Source of the DNA: Adhaeribacter aerolatus
Lineage (GTDB): Bacteria > Bacteroidota > Bacteroidia > Cytophagales > Hymenobacteraceae
NCBI RefSeq assembly: GCF_007991635.1
Contig: NZ_BJYS01000001.1
Span: 372,001-436,000 of the forward strand
Direction of reading: 5' to 3'
DNA length: 64,000 bases
The position numbers and the translations under genes are program-made. The stretch's first letter is position 1. The number at the start of each line of letters is the position of its first letter. The notes beneath the pieces are model-generated. The model was not told the DNA's origin. It ran no database searches and saw only the letters and a list, made by a program, of their open reading frames with translations. Below are positions 20,184 through 28,661 of the stretch, one piece after another.

Positions 20184-20681
20184 ATGATGAATAAAAAACA
20201 GGTAATGATTGACCTATATTTTGAAGCTGGTGCAGGGCTTTATGATAGCCAAGTTATTGAATACAATTTTAAGTACTTAATATATTTATTAAGTAAAACG
20301 CAGTTGTGGGATGGAGACCGTGAAACAGCAAAATCTATCCTAGATGGGAAAACTAAGCATACTCTTGGACAATTATTTAAGTTCTTAAGAGATAAAAGAA
20401 TATTATTCCTACCTGATACAGAAGAAAGGTTAGAGGATGCGCTTGCTGCTAGAAATAATCTTATACATGAATATTTAGCAAAAAATGTTGCGTTGATGAT
20501 GACAAAAGAAGGTCGCCACCAAATGATAAAGGAAATAATCGAACTCAGAAAGCGAATACAACAAGGTAATAAATCAGTTTCTGAACTTATAGAAGCCTTA
20601 CTAGAACCTTCGGTAGGAAAAGACAAATTAGCTGCTATAGATGAAGATTTAGAAAAGCAATTTGAAAAAGAGAATTGGTAA
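20184..20681 (+). CDS. HEPN-like helical protein
   Basis: 165 residues, almost all helical. The segment LAARNNLIHEYLAK holds R90-N-N-L-I-H95, which fits the R(N/H/D)xxxH catalytic signature of HEPN domains, many of which are RNases in toxin-antitoxin and defence systems. Start MMNKKQVMIDLYFEAG. AT-rich like its neighbours. No classic nucleotidyltransferase (MNT) partner is adjacent, so the partner, if any, would be the 99-residue gene before it or the hexapeptide protein after it. The fold is inferred from the motif and helicity; the function is unproven. Confidence 0.65.
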   Translation: MMNKKQVMIDLYFEAGAGLYDSQVIEYNFKYLIYLLSKTQLWDGDRETAKSILDGKTKHTLGQLFKFLRDKRILFLPDTEERLEDALAARNNLIHEYLAKNVALMMTKEGRHQMIKEIIELRKRIQQGNKSVSELIEALLEPSVGKDKLAAIDEDLEKQFEKENW

Positions 20682-20795
20682 TAACTTACATATCTCCCCT
20701 TTATAATTCTATGATACTTGATTAATTTAATAAACATTCGAAGCCACGGAAATATTTATAAATATTTAATTCAAATCATTTAAATTTTTGAAAAA

Positions 20796-21677
20796 ATGGA
20801 AAATAGGCCTCATACAAAAGATATCAAAAAAGTAAAACTACATATAGGAGGGGGGAAATATGAAGCCTTCAGCCTCTCAGATAAAAATGAATTCGCAAAA
20901 AGGAATATTATAATTGCTGACTCAGCTATTATTCAAGATCCTTGGCATCAAATAACTGAGTATACTGATACAGTGCATATGGTTATCATCGATGATGGAG
21001 TCCGAATTGGAGAAAATACCGAAATCAAGTTTGGTGCCTCTATTGGATGTGGTAGCTACATTGGGGATTTTGTTAAGATTGGCAACTTCGTAATAATTGA
21101 GGATGGCGTTTCAATCGATAATGACACAAGAATTGGAGATAACGCCAAAATCAGAAAAAAGTCCTTAATTGATGATAGTGTTTCAATTGCATCAGGTGTT
21201 CGTATTGGGTGTAACACCATAATCAAAGGTGGTGTTACCATCCATATTAGCACTCATCTTGGAGATGATGTCTATATTGGATTTTCTGCTGAAATTGGAG
21301 GGTACACACAAATCGAACAAAAAGTCAAAATTGGAGAGTATGCTCGCATTGGAACTTGTGCCCGGATTCAAAGTAATACCAGTATAAAAGATAATACGAT
21401 AATAGGATATGGTGCTAGAATTACAAATAAAGATAATCCAAAAGGCTTATTAATTACTGGATTTAAGGCCCCACTTTCTTATTGGGGGGAAGACAAAGTA
21501 GCAATTGGAACTAAACATTATACTTTTTCAGAATGGGATGAATTGATTAAGACGAATACTCAAGGATATTATTATAATACACCACAATATCAGATAAGCA
21601 TATCGGAAATGAAAGATTATGATAATTGTATACAGCTTATAAAGCAATTCCATAAACTTTATGGATTTACTATTTAG
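20796..21677 (+). CDS. Hexapeptide-repeat (left-handed beta-helix) protein, transferase-like
   Basis: 293 residues. From about 60 to 215 runs a series of hexapeptide repeats ([IV]G[DE]xxxI type: RIGENTEI, SIGCGSYIGDFVKIG, RIGDNAKI, YIGFSAEIGGYTQI, KIGEYARIG), giving roughly 9-10 coils of a left-handed beta-helix, as in acyl- and acetyltransferases. No clear acyltransferase signature or catalytic histidine stands out, so it may be structural or catalytic. The C-terminal 80 residues are mixed. AT-rich and probably acquired with the two genes upstream. Confidence 0.75.
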   Translation: MENRPHTKDIKKVKLHIGGGKYEAFSLSDKNEFAKRNIIIADSAIIQDPWHQITEYTDTVHMVIIDDGVRIGENTEIKFGASIGCGSYIGDFVKIGNFVIIEDGVSIDNDTRIGDNAKIRKKSLIDDSVSIASGVRIGCNTIIKGGVTIHISTHLGDDVYIGFSAEIGGYTQIEQKVKIGEYARIGTCARIQSNTSIKDNTIIGYGARITNKDNPKGLLITGFKAPLSYWGEDKVAIGTKHYTFSEWDELIKTNTQGYYYNTPQYQISISEMKDYDNCIQLIKQFHKLYGFTI

Positions 21678-21834
21678 AATCTAGTATCTTAATGTTGTAC
21701 CATATAATAAAGTAAAGTATTTAAATGTATGTAGCACCCACCTGCCACCCATTACAATGTCTCTAAACCGGTGATAGTGAATATTGAAATCACCCTTATA
21801 AATCACCTTCCTCCTACCCCATAAAATTTAATAA

Positions 21835-21865
21835 CCTGAAGTTTACCCATAACAGGAACTTCAGG
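21835..21865. terminator. Hairpin between convergent genes
   Basis: CCTGAAGTT and AACTTCAGG form a perfect 9-bp stem with a 13-base loop between the hexapeptide gene and the convergent oxidoreductase. No T-run follows on the plus strand. Likely a transcript end. Confidence 0.45.
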
Positions 21866-21892
21866 CTGTAAATAATTAAAGCTATACTAAAA

Positions 21893-22924
21893 TCAAAAAG
21901 TATACATCTTCCCTTCCTTAGCCGATTGGTAAACGGCCAGAATAATTTCTACGGCTTTGCGGGCTTCGGTGCCGTCTATTTCAAAGGGTCGGTTTTCGTC
22001 GAGGGCGGCGATAAAGGCAGCGAAGTTTTTGGCGTGTGGTTCAAACGGAATAGCTGAGGGGTCGGAGGCGCCGCCGGTGGTTTCGTTCCGGAACCTGGTT
22101 AAAACGGCGTTGTCTTCTTCGGTCTGGTCGGCAAATTCCCAAACGGTAAAGCTGTTTTCTACCAGCACGGCGGTTCCGCGGGTGCCGGTAATTTCGATGC
22201 GGCGGAGCTGGCCGGGGAAAGATGCCGTTGAACCGTAAATAGAACCCAAAGCATTATTTTTAAACTGCACCACGGCCGTGGCGGTGTCTTCTACTTCAAT
22301 AGCGTGGGCAATGGTAGCGGTATAGGCCTGTAAAGAAGCGAGCGGCCCCATTACATACTGCAACATATCTACCATGTGAATCGACTGGTTCATGAGCGCG
22401 CCGCCGCCGTCCATTTTCCAGGTGCCGCGCCAGCTGCCGGCGTAATATTCGGGTTTGCGCCACCAGGGCACTTGCACCGCCGCATGGCTGATTTTGCCAA
22501 AGCGACCGGATTCTACGGTTTGCTTTAACAACTGCACGGCATCGTTAAACCGGAAATTAAATACCGCGCCTAGCTGGGTACCAGCTGCTTTATGGGCGGC
22601 AATCATCTGATCGATGCGGTCGAGGGTAATTTCTACGGGCTTTTCTACAATGGTGTGTTTACCGTATTGGGCAGCCATTATAGCGGGTTCCATGTGCACG
22701 CCGCTGGGCGTAGCAATGGTTACAATATCTATATCGGGCGAAGACAGCATTTCTTCGTTGCTCCCGAAGGCTTTGCAGTTATATTTTTCGGCTACCAAGC
22801 GGGTTTGCTCCGGCACATCGCTGCAAATGCCGGCCAGGTTGGCGTTTGGTAAACTTTGAATAGCCTTCGCATGAAAGTTCGCAATCATACCAGCCCCAAC
22901 GATACCAAAATTCCATTTTTTCAT
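21893..22924 (-). CDS. Gfo/Idh/MocA-family NAD(P)-dependent oxidoreductase
   Basis: 343 residues. N-terminal Rossmann fold with GIVGAGMIANFHAKAI at about 7-22 and the EKPVE motif near 93-97 that carries the family lysine. The C-terminal domain has the GGGALMNQSIHMVDMLQYV helix, including the catalytic-region histidine. Members oxidise sugars, inositols or glycosides; the substrate cannot be read from sequence. No signal peptide, so probably cytosolic. It stands alone. Confidence 0.92.
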   Translation of the reverse strand: MKKWNFGIVGAGMIANFHAKAIQSLPNANLAGICSDVPEQTRLVAEKYNCKAFGSNEEMLSSPDIDIVTIATPSGVHMEPAIMAAQYGKHTIVEKPVEITLDRIDQMIAAHKAAGTQLGAVFNFRFNDAVQLLKQTVESGRFGKISHAAVQVPWWRKPEYYAGSWRGTWKMDGGGALMNQSIHMVDMLQYVMGPLASLQAYTATIAHAIEVEDTATAVVQFKNNALGSIYGSTASFPGQLRRIEITGTRGTAVLVENSFTVWEFADQTEEDNAVLTRFRNETTGGASDPSAIPFEPHAKNFAAFIAALDENRPFEIDGTEARKAVEIILAVYQSAKEGKMYTF

Positions 22925-23152
22925 ATTTTACTTATTTAGTGGTGTAATAAATTTAGCATTAAGCAAGGTTTAATCTAAAACCTGGGCGCATTTATATGCA
23001 GTTTTAAGCCCATATTAAAAGGCAAATAACTTTAAAATATTATTTAAACCAAATATTAACCGCTCCGGGTACCGTTTAACAAGTGGCTACCAGAATAAAA
23101 GAACCATCGGCTAAAAGCCTGCGTATCTTAATTTTCTCTTAAATCAGCATAG

Positions 23153-23632
23153 ATGAAAACAAGTACGAAAACATATTTACGCATCCTGGGATTGGGTGCA
23201 GTAGCGGGTATGCGGGCCATGGCGGCGCCGGCGCTATTGAGTCATTTATTGGTAAAATCGCCGGCCGGCGAACTGAATTTTTCGCGGCTGCATTATTTGC
23301 AATTACCCAAAGTAGCCAACGGCTTAAAACTGGCCGCCGGCGCAGAAGTGCTCGGCGACAAAATGCCTTTTACACCCAACCGAACCGTTCCGGCCCAACT
23401 GGGTGCCCGTATTTTATCGGGTGCGATGGCGGGTGCGACGGTGGCTTTGGCTAACAAGCAAAATAAGTTTGGTGGGTTTTTACTGGGAGGATTGGCAGCG
23501 GCCGCCGCAACTTATGTTTTCTTTTCGCTCCGGAAAAAACTGGTACAAACTACGGGTTGGCCCGATACTACTATTGCCCTGATGGAAGATACTTTGGCTT
23601 TAGCCGGTGGCTACGCCATTGCCAAAGGCTAG
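23153..23632 (+). CDS. DUF4126-like small membrane protein
   Basis: 159 residues. The opening YLRILGLGAVAGMRAMAAPALLSH and the GLKLAAGAEVLGDKMPFTPNR segment match the DUF4126 pattern of small membrane proteins. Two or three further hydrophobic stretches follow (AGATVALA, GGFLLGGLAAAAATYVFF). Function unknown. Single gene, with a hairpin terminator just after the stop. Confidence 0.72.
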   Translation: MKTSTKTYLRILGLGAVAGMRAMAAPALLSHLLVKSPAGELNFSRLHYLQLPKVANGLKLAAGAEVLGDKMPFTPNRTVPAQLGARILSGAMAGATVALANKQNKFGGFLLGGLAAAAATYVFFSLRKKLVQTTGWPDTTIALMEDTLALAGGYAIAKG

Positions 23633-23637
23633 TAAAA

Positions 23638-23679
23638 GCCTGTTCCGGCAACCGGTTTACTTCCAATGCCGGAACAGGC
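23638..23679 (+). terminator. Hairpin after the DUF4126-like gene
   Basis: GCCTGTTCCGGC and GCCGGAACAGGC form a perfect 12-bp stem with an 18-base loop, starting 5 bases after the stop codon. Confidence 0.6.
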
Positions 23680-23748
23680 AACAACTATAATATTCCTTAA
23701 ATCTACTCCTGGTTTAGTTTATCCGGAGCCTGAATATTACAAAGCGGT

Positions 23749-24675
23749 TTACTTAACCGTTACCAGGCTCCCCTTTAACTTTTCCCGCCTTTTTAATTGT
23801 TTTTTCAGCACCGGGTACAGAAAAACTGCTCCCAGCATAATTAAGGCGCCGGCGTAAAAGCCACCGGACATTTGTTCTTTGCTCCCGAAAATAAATACGG
23901 CCATCAGCACCCCATAAATAGGTTCTAAATTGGTAACCAGCGCCACCTGAAAAGCCGATAATTCTTTCATGACCCAAATATTGGCTACGTAGGCAACGCC
24001 GGTGCACAGCGTACCCAGAATAAAGAGATAAAACAGGTCGGAGAAGCTTAAAGCCAGGCCGGCATTAAAACCACCGGTAACCAGCAAATAGACAGATACC
24101 CACAGCCAGGCACTCAAAATTTCGTAAAAACAAATAACCGTGGCTTCGTTTTTGTTGACTAGCTTACCGTTTACAATATTAAACAATGCGCCGCAAAAGG
24201 CACTAAGCAGGCCCAACATGGTACCCCATACATAACGGTTCTCGAATTTAAAAATAAGGTAAATACCCGCCATAATGAGCAGCCCAATACCCACCTCCAG
24301 ACTGGAAATCCGGCGACGTTTAAACAGCGGCTCCAGCAAGGCGGTAAACAACGTTAAAGCCGAAAAGCAGACCAGTGTAATGGAAACGGTAGCGGCTTTA
24401 ATAGAGGCGAAAAAAGATAGCCAGAAAGCAGCTAAAATAGCGCCGGTAAAGAATAAATGCAGCAATGCTGGCCGGCCTATTCTTAAACGCGTGCGGGTTA
24501 ATTTTAAATACCCATACAAGGTTATTACCCCAATAACTAAGCGATACCAAACCAGGTGGGTAGACGACATACTAATGAGCGCGCCCAGTATACCGGTAAA
24601 GCTCATCAGCACCACGGCCAGATTTAAAATAATAAGGTTTTTAAAAGACGCTGTTTTTGCCGATACCTGTAACAT
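23749..24675 (-). CDS. EamA/DMT-family transporter
   Basis: 308 residues with ten hydrophobic segments in two homologous five-helix halves, the EamA layout. The second half holds NLEPIYGVLMAVFIFG, which is the conserved helix 9 motif of EamA carriers. Inner membrane exporter or importer of metabolites or amino acids; the substrate is unknown. It lies next to a Crp-like regulator gene, also on the minus strand and 90 bases upstream. A near-consensus -7 element (AATCTTTG on the minus strand, 24712-24719) precedes it. Confidence 0.9.
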   Translation of the reverse strand: MLQVSAKTASFKNLIILNLAVVLMSFTGILGALISMSSTHLVWYRLVIGVITLYGYLKLTRTRLRIGRPALLHLFFTGAILAAFWLSFFASIKAATVSITLVCFSALTLFTALLEPLFKRRRISSLEVGIGLLIMAGIYLIFKFENRYVWGTMLGLLSAFCGALFNIVNGKLVNKNEATVICFYEILSAWLWVSVYLLVTGGFNAGLALSFSDLFYLFILGTLCTGVAYVANIWVMKELSAFQVALVTNLEPIYGVLMAVFIFGSKEQMSGGFYAGALIMLGAVFLYPVLKKQLKRREKLKGSLVTVK

Positions 24676-24765
24676 TTGCTTTAACTATTATTCCTGGAAT
24701 TATATCCGGCGCAAAGATTATTCAGGTGCCGCAGCTTTCTTTTAACAAATGTTAAAAAGTAGTAC

Positions 24766-25332
24766 TTATTTCATTTTTGTGCGGATGCGGCTTAGGGTTA
24801 CCTGCGTAACCCCCAGGTAAGAGGCAATATGGCCCAACTGTACCCGTTGCAGCAAACCCGGATTCTCCGCCAATAAATCCTGGTATTTTTCGTGGGCGGT
24901 TTTAAAAAGCTGCGAAATCAGCAGCTGTTCGGTTTTAATCAGTTCCAGTTCAGCGAGTTTTCGACCCCAGTTGGCCAGTTCCAAATCGGTTTGAAAAAGC
25001 GCCTGCATGGAGGCCTGGTCAATACTAAAAAGTATGCAGTCTTCGAGCAACTCAATGGTACCATAGCCGGGTTTGTTTGCGATGTAGCCGTTGTAAGAAC
25101 TAATAAAACTACCTTCGGCGCCAAACCAGAAAGTAATTTCCTTGCCGTCTTTGTAGCAAAAAGAGCGGGCAATGCCTTTCTCCATAAAATAAAGTTTGTT
25201 AGCCACCGTACCCTCCCGCACCAGAATATAGCCTTTCGGCAACGATAAGGCTTGCAGTTTTGCAATTAATTTACCCAGCGCCGCACCCGATAACGGATAT
25301 ACTTCCTTTAACTTAACTAAAACTTTTTCCAA
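24766..25332 (-). CDS. Crp/Fnr-family transcription regulator
   Basis: 188 residues from a TTG start (25332-25330); there is no in-frame ATG upstream. Cyclic-nucleotide-binding fold at about 15-120 (LPKGYILVREGTVANKLYFM, then GIARSFCYKDGKEITFWF), C-terminal helix-turn-helix with LGHIASYLGVTQVTLSRIRT. No Fnr-type cysteines are present and the Arg/Ser cAMP contacts are not evident, so the ligand is unknown. It may control the EamA gene downstream. Confidence 0.88.
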   Translation of the reverse strand: MEKVLVKLKEVYPLSGAALGKLIAKLQALSLPKGYILVREGTVANKLYFMEKGIARSFCYKDGKEITFWFGAEGSFISSYNGYIANKPGYGTIELLEDCILFSIDQASMQALFQTDLELANWGRKLAELELIKTEQLLISQLFKTAHEKYQDLLAENPGLLQRVQLGHIASYLGVTQVTLSRIRTKMK

Positions 25333-25352
25333 GTTTATGATTTAAAATTGCC

Positions 25353-25360
25353 CAAATTTA
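25353..25360 (-). promoter_or_regulatory. Bacteroidota -7 element upstream of the Crp-like gene
   Basis: TAAATTTG on the minus strand matches TAnnTTTG and would start transcription about 14 bases before the TTG start codon, which supports that start. Confidence 0.5.
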
Positions 25361-25520
25361 AAACACGTTATTTCTTACCCCGAAGTCAATAGGGTACCAA
25401 TCCGCAAAAGATTTTTGAGCAGTAAGATTATTTCTACTTTATGCTTTAAACAAGCACCGGTACTGACCTTAAAATGCAATTAAGACAAACCCAAGTTTAA
25501 ATAAAGCTAAAATTTAACTT

Positions 25521-26231
25521 TTATCGTTGGCTGGCAAAAACTTTTTTGAGCAAGGCAGTGGTACGGGCCTGCGGATTCTGGCGAATATTTTTCTCTTCCT
25601 GTGCCACCATTAAAAACAAACCATCCAGCGCTTTAGTAGTGGCGTAGTCGTCGAGGCTGGGGTTTACTTTTTTTACCAATGGAATTTTGTTGTAGGTATT
25701 TACCAGACTGCTATAGTACTGGGTGGCATTTACCTTGGCCAGCGACTGCTGGATAATAGGCTTAAACTTTTGCGTAAGTTCAGCGGAGGTCGTTTTTTTC
25801 AGGTATTGCGTAGCAGCATCGGGCTGACCTTTTAAAATACCAAAAGCATCTTGTATGGTCATTTGTTTGATAGCCGATACAAAAACCGGTTTGGCTTCTT
25901 TGGCGGCATCTTCGGCAGCGCGGTTCAGGGCCAGCACAAATTTATCAACTTCGGCACCCATTCCTATTTGCCGCAGTTTTGTTTCTACATTTCTTACTTC
26001 TGGCGGAAAAGGAATTTTTATTTGAGGGTTCTGATAATAACCATCTACCTGCGATACCAAATCGCTGCCTTTAGCGGCCCCCAGTATTAAGGCCTCCTTT
26101 AAACCCGCTCCCGCTTCTTCGCCGGAAAGCGAACTTTGGGTTACCGCCTGCTTAATTTTATTTAAATTAATCTGGGCCGTTACTCCGGTTCCGGTTAAAA
26201 CCAAAGCTATTATAATTACTAGTTGCTTCAT
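25521..26231 (-). CDS. DUF4197 exported protein
   Basis: 236 residues with signal peptide (MKQLVIIIALVLTGTGVTAQ). The conserved DUF4197 segments are visible: GLKEALILGAAKGSDLVSQ, DGYYQNPQIKIPFPPEVRNV and ATTKALDGLFLMVAQEEKNIRQNP. The protein is almost all helical and probably periplasmic. The function of DUF4197 is unknown. Single gene. Confidence 0.9.
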   Translation of the reverse strand: MKQLVIIIALVLTGTGVTAQINLNKIKQAVTQSSLSGEEAGAGLKEALILGAAKGSDLVSQVDGYYQNPQIKIPFPPEVRNVETKLRQIGMGAEVDKFVLALNRAAEDAAKEAKPVFVSAIKQMTIQDAFGILKGQPDAATQYLKKTTSAELTQKFKPIIQQSLAKVNATQYYSSLVNTYNKIPLVKKVNPSLDDYATTKALDGLFLMVAQEEKNIRQNPQARTTALLKKVFASQR

Positions 26232-26674
26232 GCGAAATATTCTTTTAACCCGTTAACTGGTATTATTTATAGTGGCGGTGCCTCACGGCATTAATTTTAG
26301 GCCCTGAAGCCTGATTTAAAGTCTATAAAACCGTGCCTGTTTTGGGTAAAAGCGGAAATTTATATAATTTATGAAGAGACATCAACTTGTATCGTTACGT
26401 TTTCAGTGGTAAACGGAACAAATTGAATCTTAACGAGCCACATGTCTATGAAAAAAATATTAGCTTAAGAATGTAGCCGACCGCCGGTAAGGTGAGCAGG
26501 GTGAAAGTCTGAAAACTATTTTGTCTAAATGCACTTTAGGAATTAAGACCCTCTGTTAAGTAAATTGTATTAAAATTAACACTAATAGTTTAGTTTATTA
26601 TACTTGTCGTGTAAATAACAGGCAATTCCTCCGGCCAAAGACGATGTTTACTCTTGGGTTATTGCGTTGCTTGA
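26232..26674. other. Gene-free intergenic region, about 440 bases
   Basis: Lies between the DUF4197 gene and the downstream end of the DUF433/DUF5615 pair. No open frame, hairpin or repeat of note was seen. Confidence 0.5.
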
Positions 26675-27028
26675 TTAATATGGTCGCTGTCGGATGTTGT
26701 TTTCTTCAACAACAGTAAAAATATTTTCCAATTTAATCTTATTCGCTTTTATTAGTTCTATTAATAAATCTCCAGCAAAAGATGGGGTAGTTCCTTTAAA
26801 CCTAAAAAATACAACTGCTGGGGGATTTTGATTACCGTATCGAAAGATTAACTCGCCATAGTCCTTATCAAAAGTTAAGATTATCAGCTTTTCTTTTTGG
26901 GCAATCCGGATAACTTCTCTATCTGCTACTCCAGGGGTATTTTCTGCAATACTTATTATTTCTATTCCTGCTGCCCGCAACGCTTTGATGCTAGGAGCAG
27001 GAAAATTTTCATTGGCAAGAAATTGCAT
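26675..27028 (-). CDS. DUF5615 PIN-like toxin
   Basis: 117 residues. The pattern FLANENFPAPSIKALRAAGIE, then DREVIRIAQKEKLIILTFDKDYGELIF is that of DUF5615 (VapC-like PIN fold), with acidic residues E7, D36 and D56-D58 region as likely metal ligands. Its start overlaps the stop of the upstream DUF433 gene by one base (TAATG). Such pairs are proposed type II toxin-antitoxin modules with the PIN protein as RNase; activity is inferred. Confidence 0.85.
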   Translation of the reverse strand: MQFLANENFPAPSIKALRAAGIEIISIAENTPGVADREVIRIAQKEKLIILTFDKDYGELIFRYGNQNPPAVVFFRFKGTTPSFAGDLLIELIKANKIKLENIFTVVEENNIRQRPY

Positions 27029-27264
27029 TAGGCAGATTTAGGTAACGGAAAGAAAAATTCATGTTGTATGCAATCCTTTAAATAGCCAAATACTGCTTTT
27101 AAGTTTTGCTCTGTTAGTTGGGGGTAACTTTCCAGAATTTGCTTATCTGTCCAGCCCGTAGCCAAAAGTTCAAGAATCAATTCTACGGATACTCTTGTTC
27201 CTTTGATTATCGGTTTTCCGAGTAAAACGTCTTTATCTGATATTATATGTTCTTGCCAGTTCAT
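27028..27264 (-). CDS. DUF433 antitoxin
   Basis: 78 residues. It carries the DUF433 pattern: GKPIIKGTRVSVELILELLATGWTDKQILESYP with LTEQNLKAVFGYL, a winged-helix-like DNA-binding fold. It precedes the DUF5615 toxin by a one-base overlap, the usual order. It probably binds the operon promoter and neutralises the toxin (family knowledge). Confidence 0.85.
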   Translation of the reverse strand: MNWQEHIISDKDVLLGKPIIKGTRVSVELILELLATGWTDKQILESYPQLTEQNLKAVFGYLKDCIQHEFFFPLPKSA

Positions 27265-27503
27265 AACCTAAAAATACGAAGTTCTTCTTAAACCGATGTG
27301 TCTTTTTACATGGAATAAAATGGTTGATCAATGGTAAATTCTTATACACTATAGTTATTGTTGGCAGGGTTTTATTTTTTTATTTGCTGATTTAAGAGGA
27401 GTAAACCATGGGAAACTACCTTAGATTCTTTAAAATAAAGCTTTTTTAACGATGTGTTAAGTAACTATCCCAAAACCCCCTTTAGCCTTTGATCAAACAA
27501 AAA

Positions 27504-28172
27504 TTATCTTATTCTAAACCCAACCTCAAAAACAAGCAACCCAAATTTATCGTCCTGCACGTTTTGCAAATCACCTTTTAACCGGTCTAATAGCCCGTGT
27601 TCGTACCGAACATTAAATAGCTTTTTATTTGATTTATAAGATAACTCAATTGGCAAAACTGGTACAAAACGTTTATAATAATTATTAACTGCCACCAGCT
27701 TTTTAGAATCATAAACCTGAGGCAACCGTGATAAAGAAACTAATAATATTTGTGTGCCTAAACCTGTACCAACCGAAATTTTGGGTGTTAAAAAATAGTT
27801 TACGGAAACAGTCAGCCCAATAGCATAATCAGAAGACCCGGCCACCAACCTATTCAACGGGTTACCCACATCATCCACTATATAAAGCGGTTCATCCCAG
27901 TAAGTGTGCTTCGATAAATTTGCCTGACCTTTGAGCATAAGGTTATTCTTAACGGATTTAAAGGCAGCAAGCCCTACGCCCATTCCACCAATCAGCACTT
28001 TCGAATCGGTTTCTTTGTCGTAACCCAATATGGGGTAAACACCTTTTTCCGGATTGTTTATTGGCAGATATAAATTACCATTAAGCGTGATAAAATATTC
28101 GTACTTAGCAGTCTGGCCAACTGCCTGGGTTGCCAGCAACAGAAATGAAAACACAAAAAAGTAAAGCCTCAT
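27504..28172 (-). CDS. Hypothetical outer-membrane beta-barrel protein
   Basis: 222 residues with signal peptide (MRLYFFVFSFLLLATQAVGQ). The mature part alternates polar and hydrophobic residues in short strands and ends FGLLVFEVGFRIR, the aromatic-ended last strand of a barrel. Fits a small 8-strand barrel. It overlaps the upstream lipoprotein gene by 4 bases, so the two are made together. Function unknown. Confidence 0.68.
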   Translation of the reverse strand: MRLYFFVFSFLLLATQAVGQTAKYEYFITLNGNLYLPINNPEKGVYPILGYDKETDSKVLIGGMGVGLAAFKSVKNNLMLKGQANLSKHTYWDEPLYIVDDVGNPLNRLVAGSSDYAIGLTVSVNYFLTPKISVGTGLGTQILLVSLSRLPQVYDSKKLVAVNNYYKRFVPVLPIELSYKSNKKLFNVRYEHGLLDRLKGDLQNVQDDKFGLLVFEVGFRIR

Positions 28173-28501
28173 TCTCCTAGTTTTATTAATTTTTGTTTAA
28201 CAACCTGATTATTGGCCTTCAGAATTACCTGGTAATTTCCTACCGGTTCACCCTGTAAATTAACAGTGTAGGTTTGTTGTCCTTGGTTATCTTTTTTATC
28301 CAGTATAACTTCGCCTTTGGTATTAAAAACCTGCAAAGTAAAAGCCTGATTAACTTGCCCCCTTACCGAAATATTAGCCATCTGTACTGCTGGGTTTGGG
28401 TAAACACTTAACTGATGGTTTACCGGTTGTACATCTGGTTTGTCGTTACAGCCGGTTAGCGTTAAAACGCCCATAAAAAAGGTGATGATTCTCTTACTCA
28501 T
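28169..28501 (-). CDS. Small lipoprotein made almost wholly of a T9SS type A-like domain
   Basis: 110 residues. Lipoprotein signal with lipobox LTGC (C18). The mature part is a T9SS type A sorting-like domain: LSVYPNPAVQMANISV, FTLQVFNTKGEVILD, then GNYQVILKANNQVVKQKLIKLG. Normally this domain sits at the end of large secreted proteins, where it is the export signal. Here it is essentially the whole protein and is lipid-anchored, so it is probably not exported by T9SS. Co-transcribed with the barrel protein. Confidence 0.72.
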   Translation of the reverse strand: MSKRIITFFMGVLTLTGCNDKPDVQPVNHQLSVYPNPAVQMANISVRGQVNQAFTLQVFNTKGEVILDKKDNQGQQTYTVNLQGEPVGNYQVILKANNQVVKQKLIKLGE

Positions 28502-28583
28502 TTTATCTTTCTCTAATTATTATGCTTCTCTACCAAAAACCTGGTTCATCAATAATAGAAACTTAAGTTTTCTGAATTTCTCA

Positions 28584-28628
28584 TAAAAAAACCAAGCCAC
28601 CTATTTAGAGGTTAAGTGGATTGGTTTT
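28584..28628 (-). terminator. Terminator of the S41 peptidase gene
   Basis: On the minus strand AAACCAAtCCAC...ACCT pairs with AGGTGGcTTGGTTTT, followed by a run of T. It starts 34 bases after the stop of the S41 peptidase gene. Confidence 0.72.
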
Positions 28629-28661
28629 GATAATTTGTTAAAAAAGGAGGAATAAAAGCTG

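Noticed and set aside
20240-20737. Minus-strand frame of 165 residues
   Set aside because: It runs antisense to the HEPN-like gene, is serine-rich, and looks like a shadow frame.
26675-27264. Classical VapBC pair
   Set aside because: The sequence patterns match DUF433/DUF5615, not VapB/VapC.
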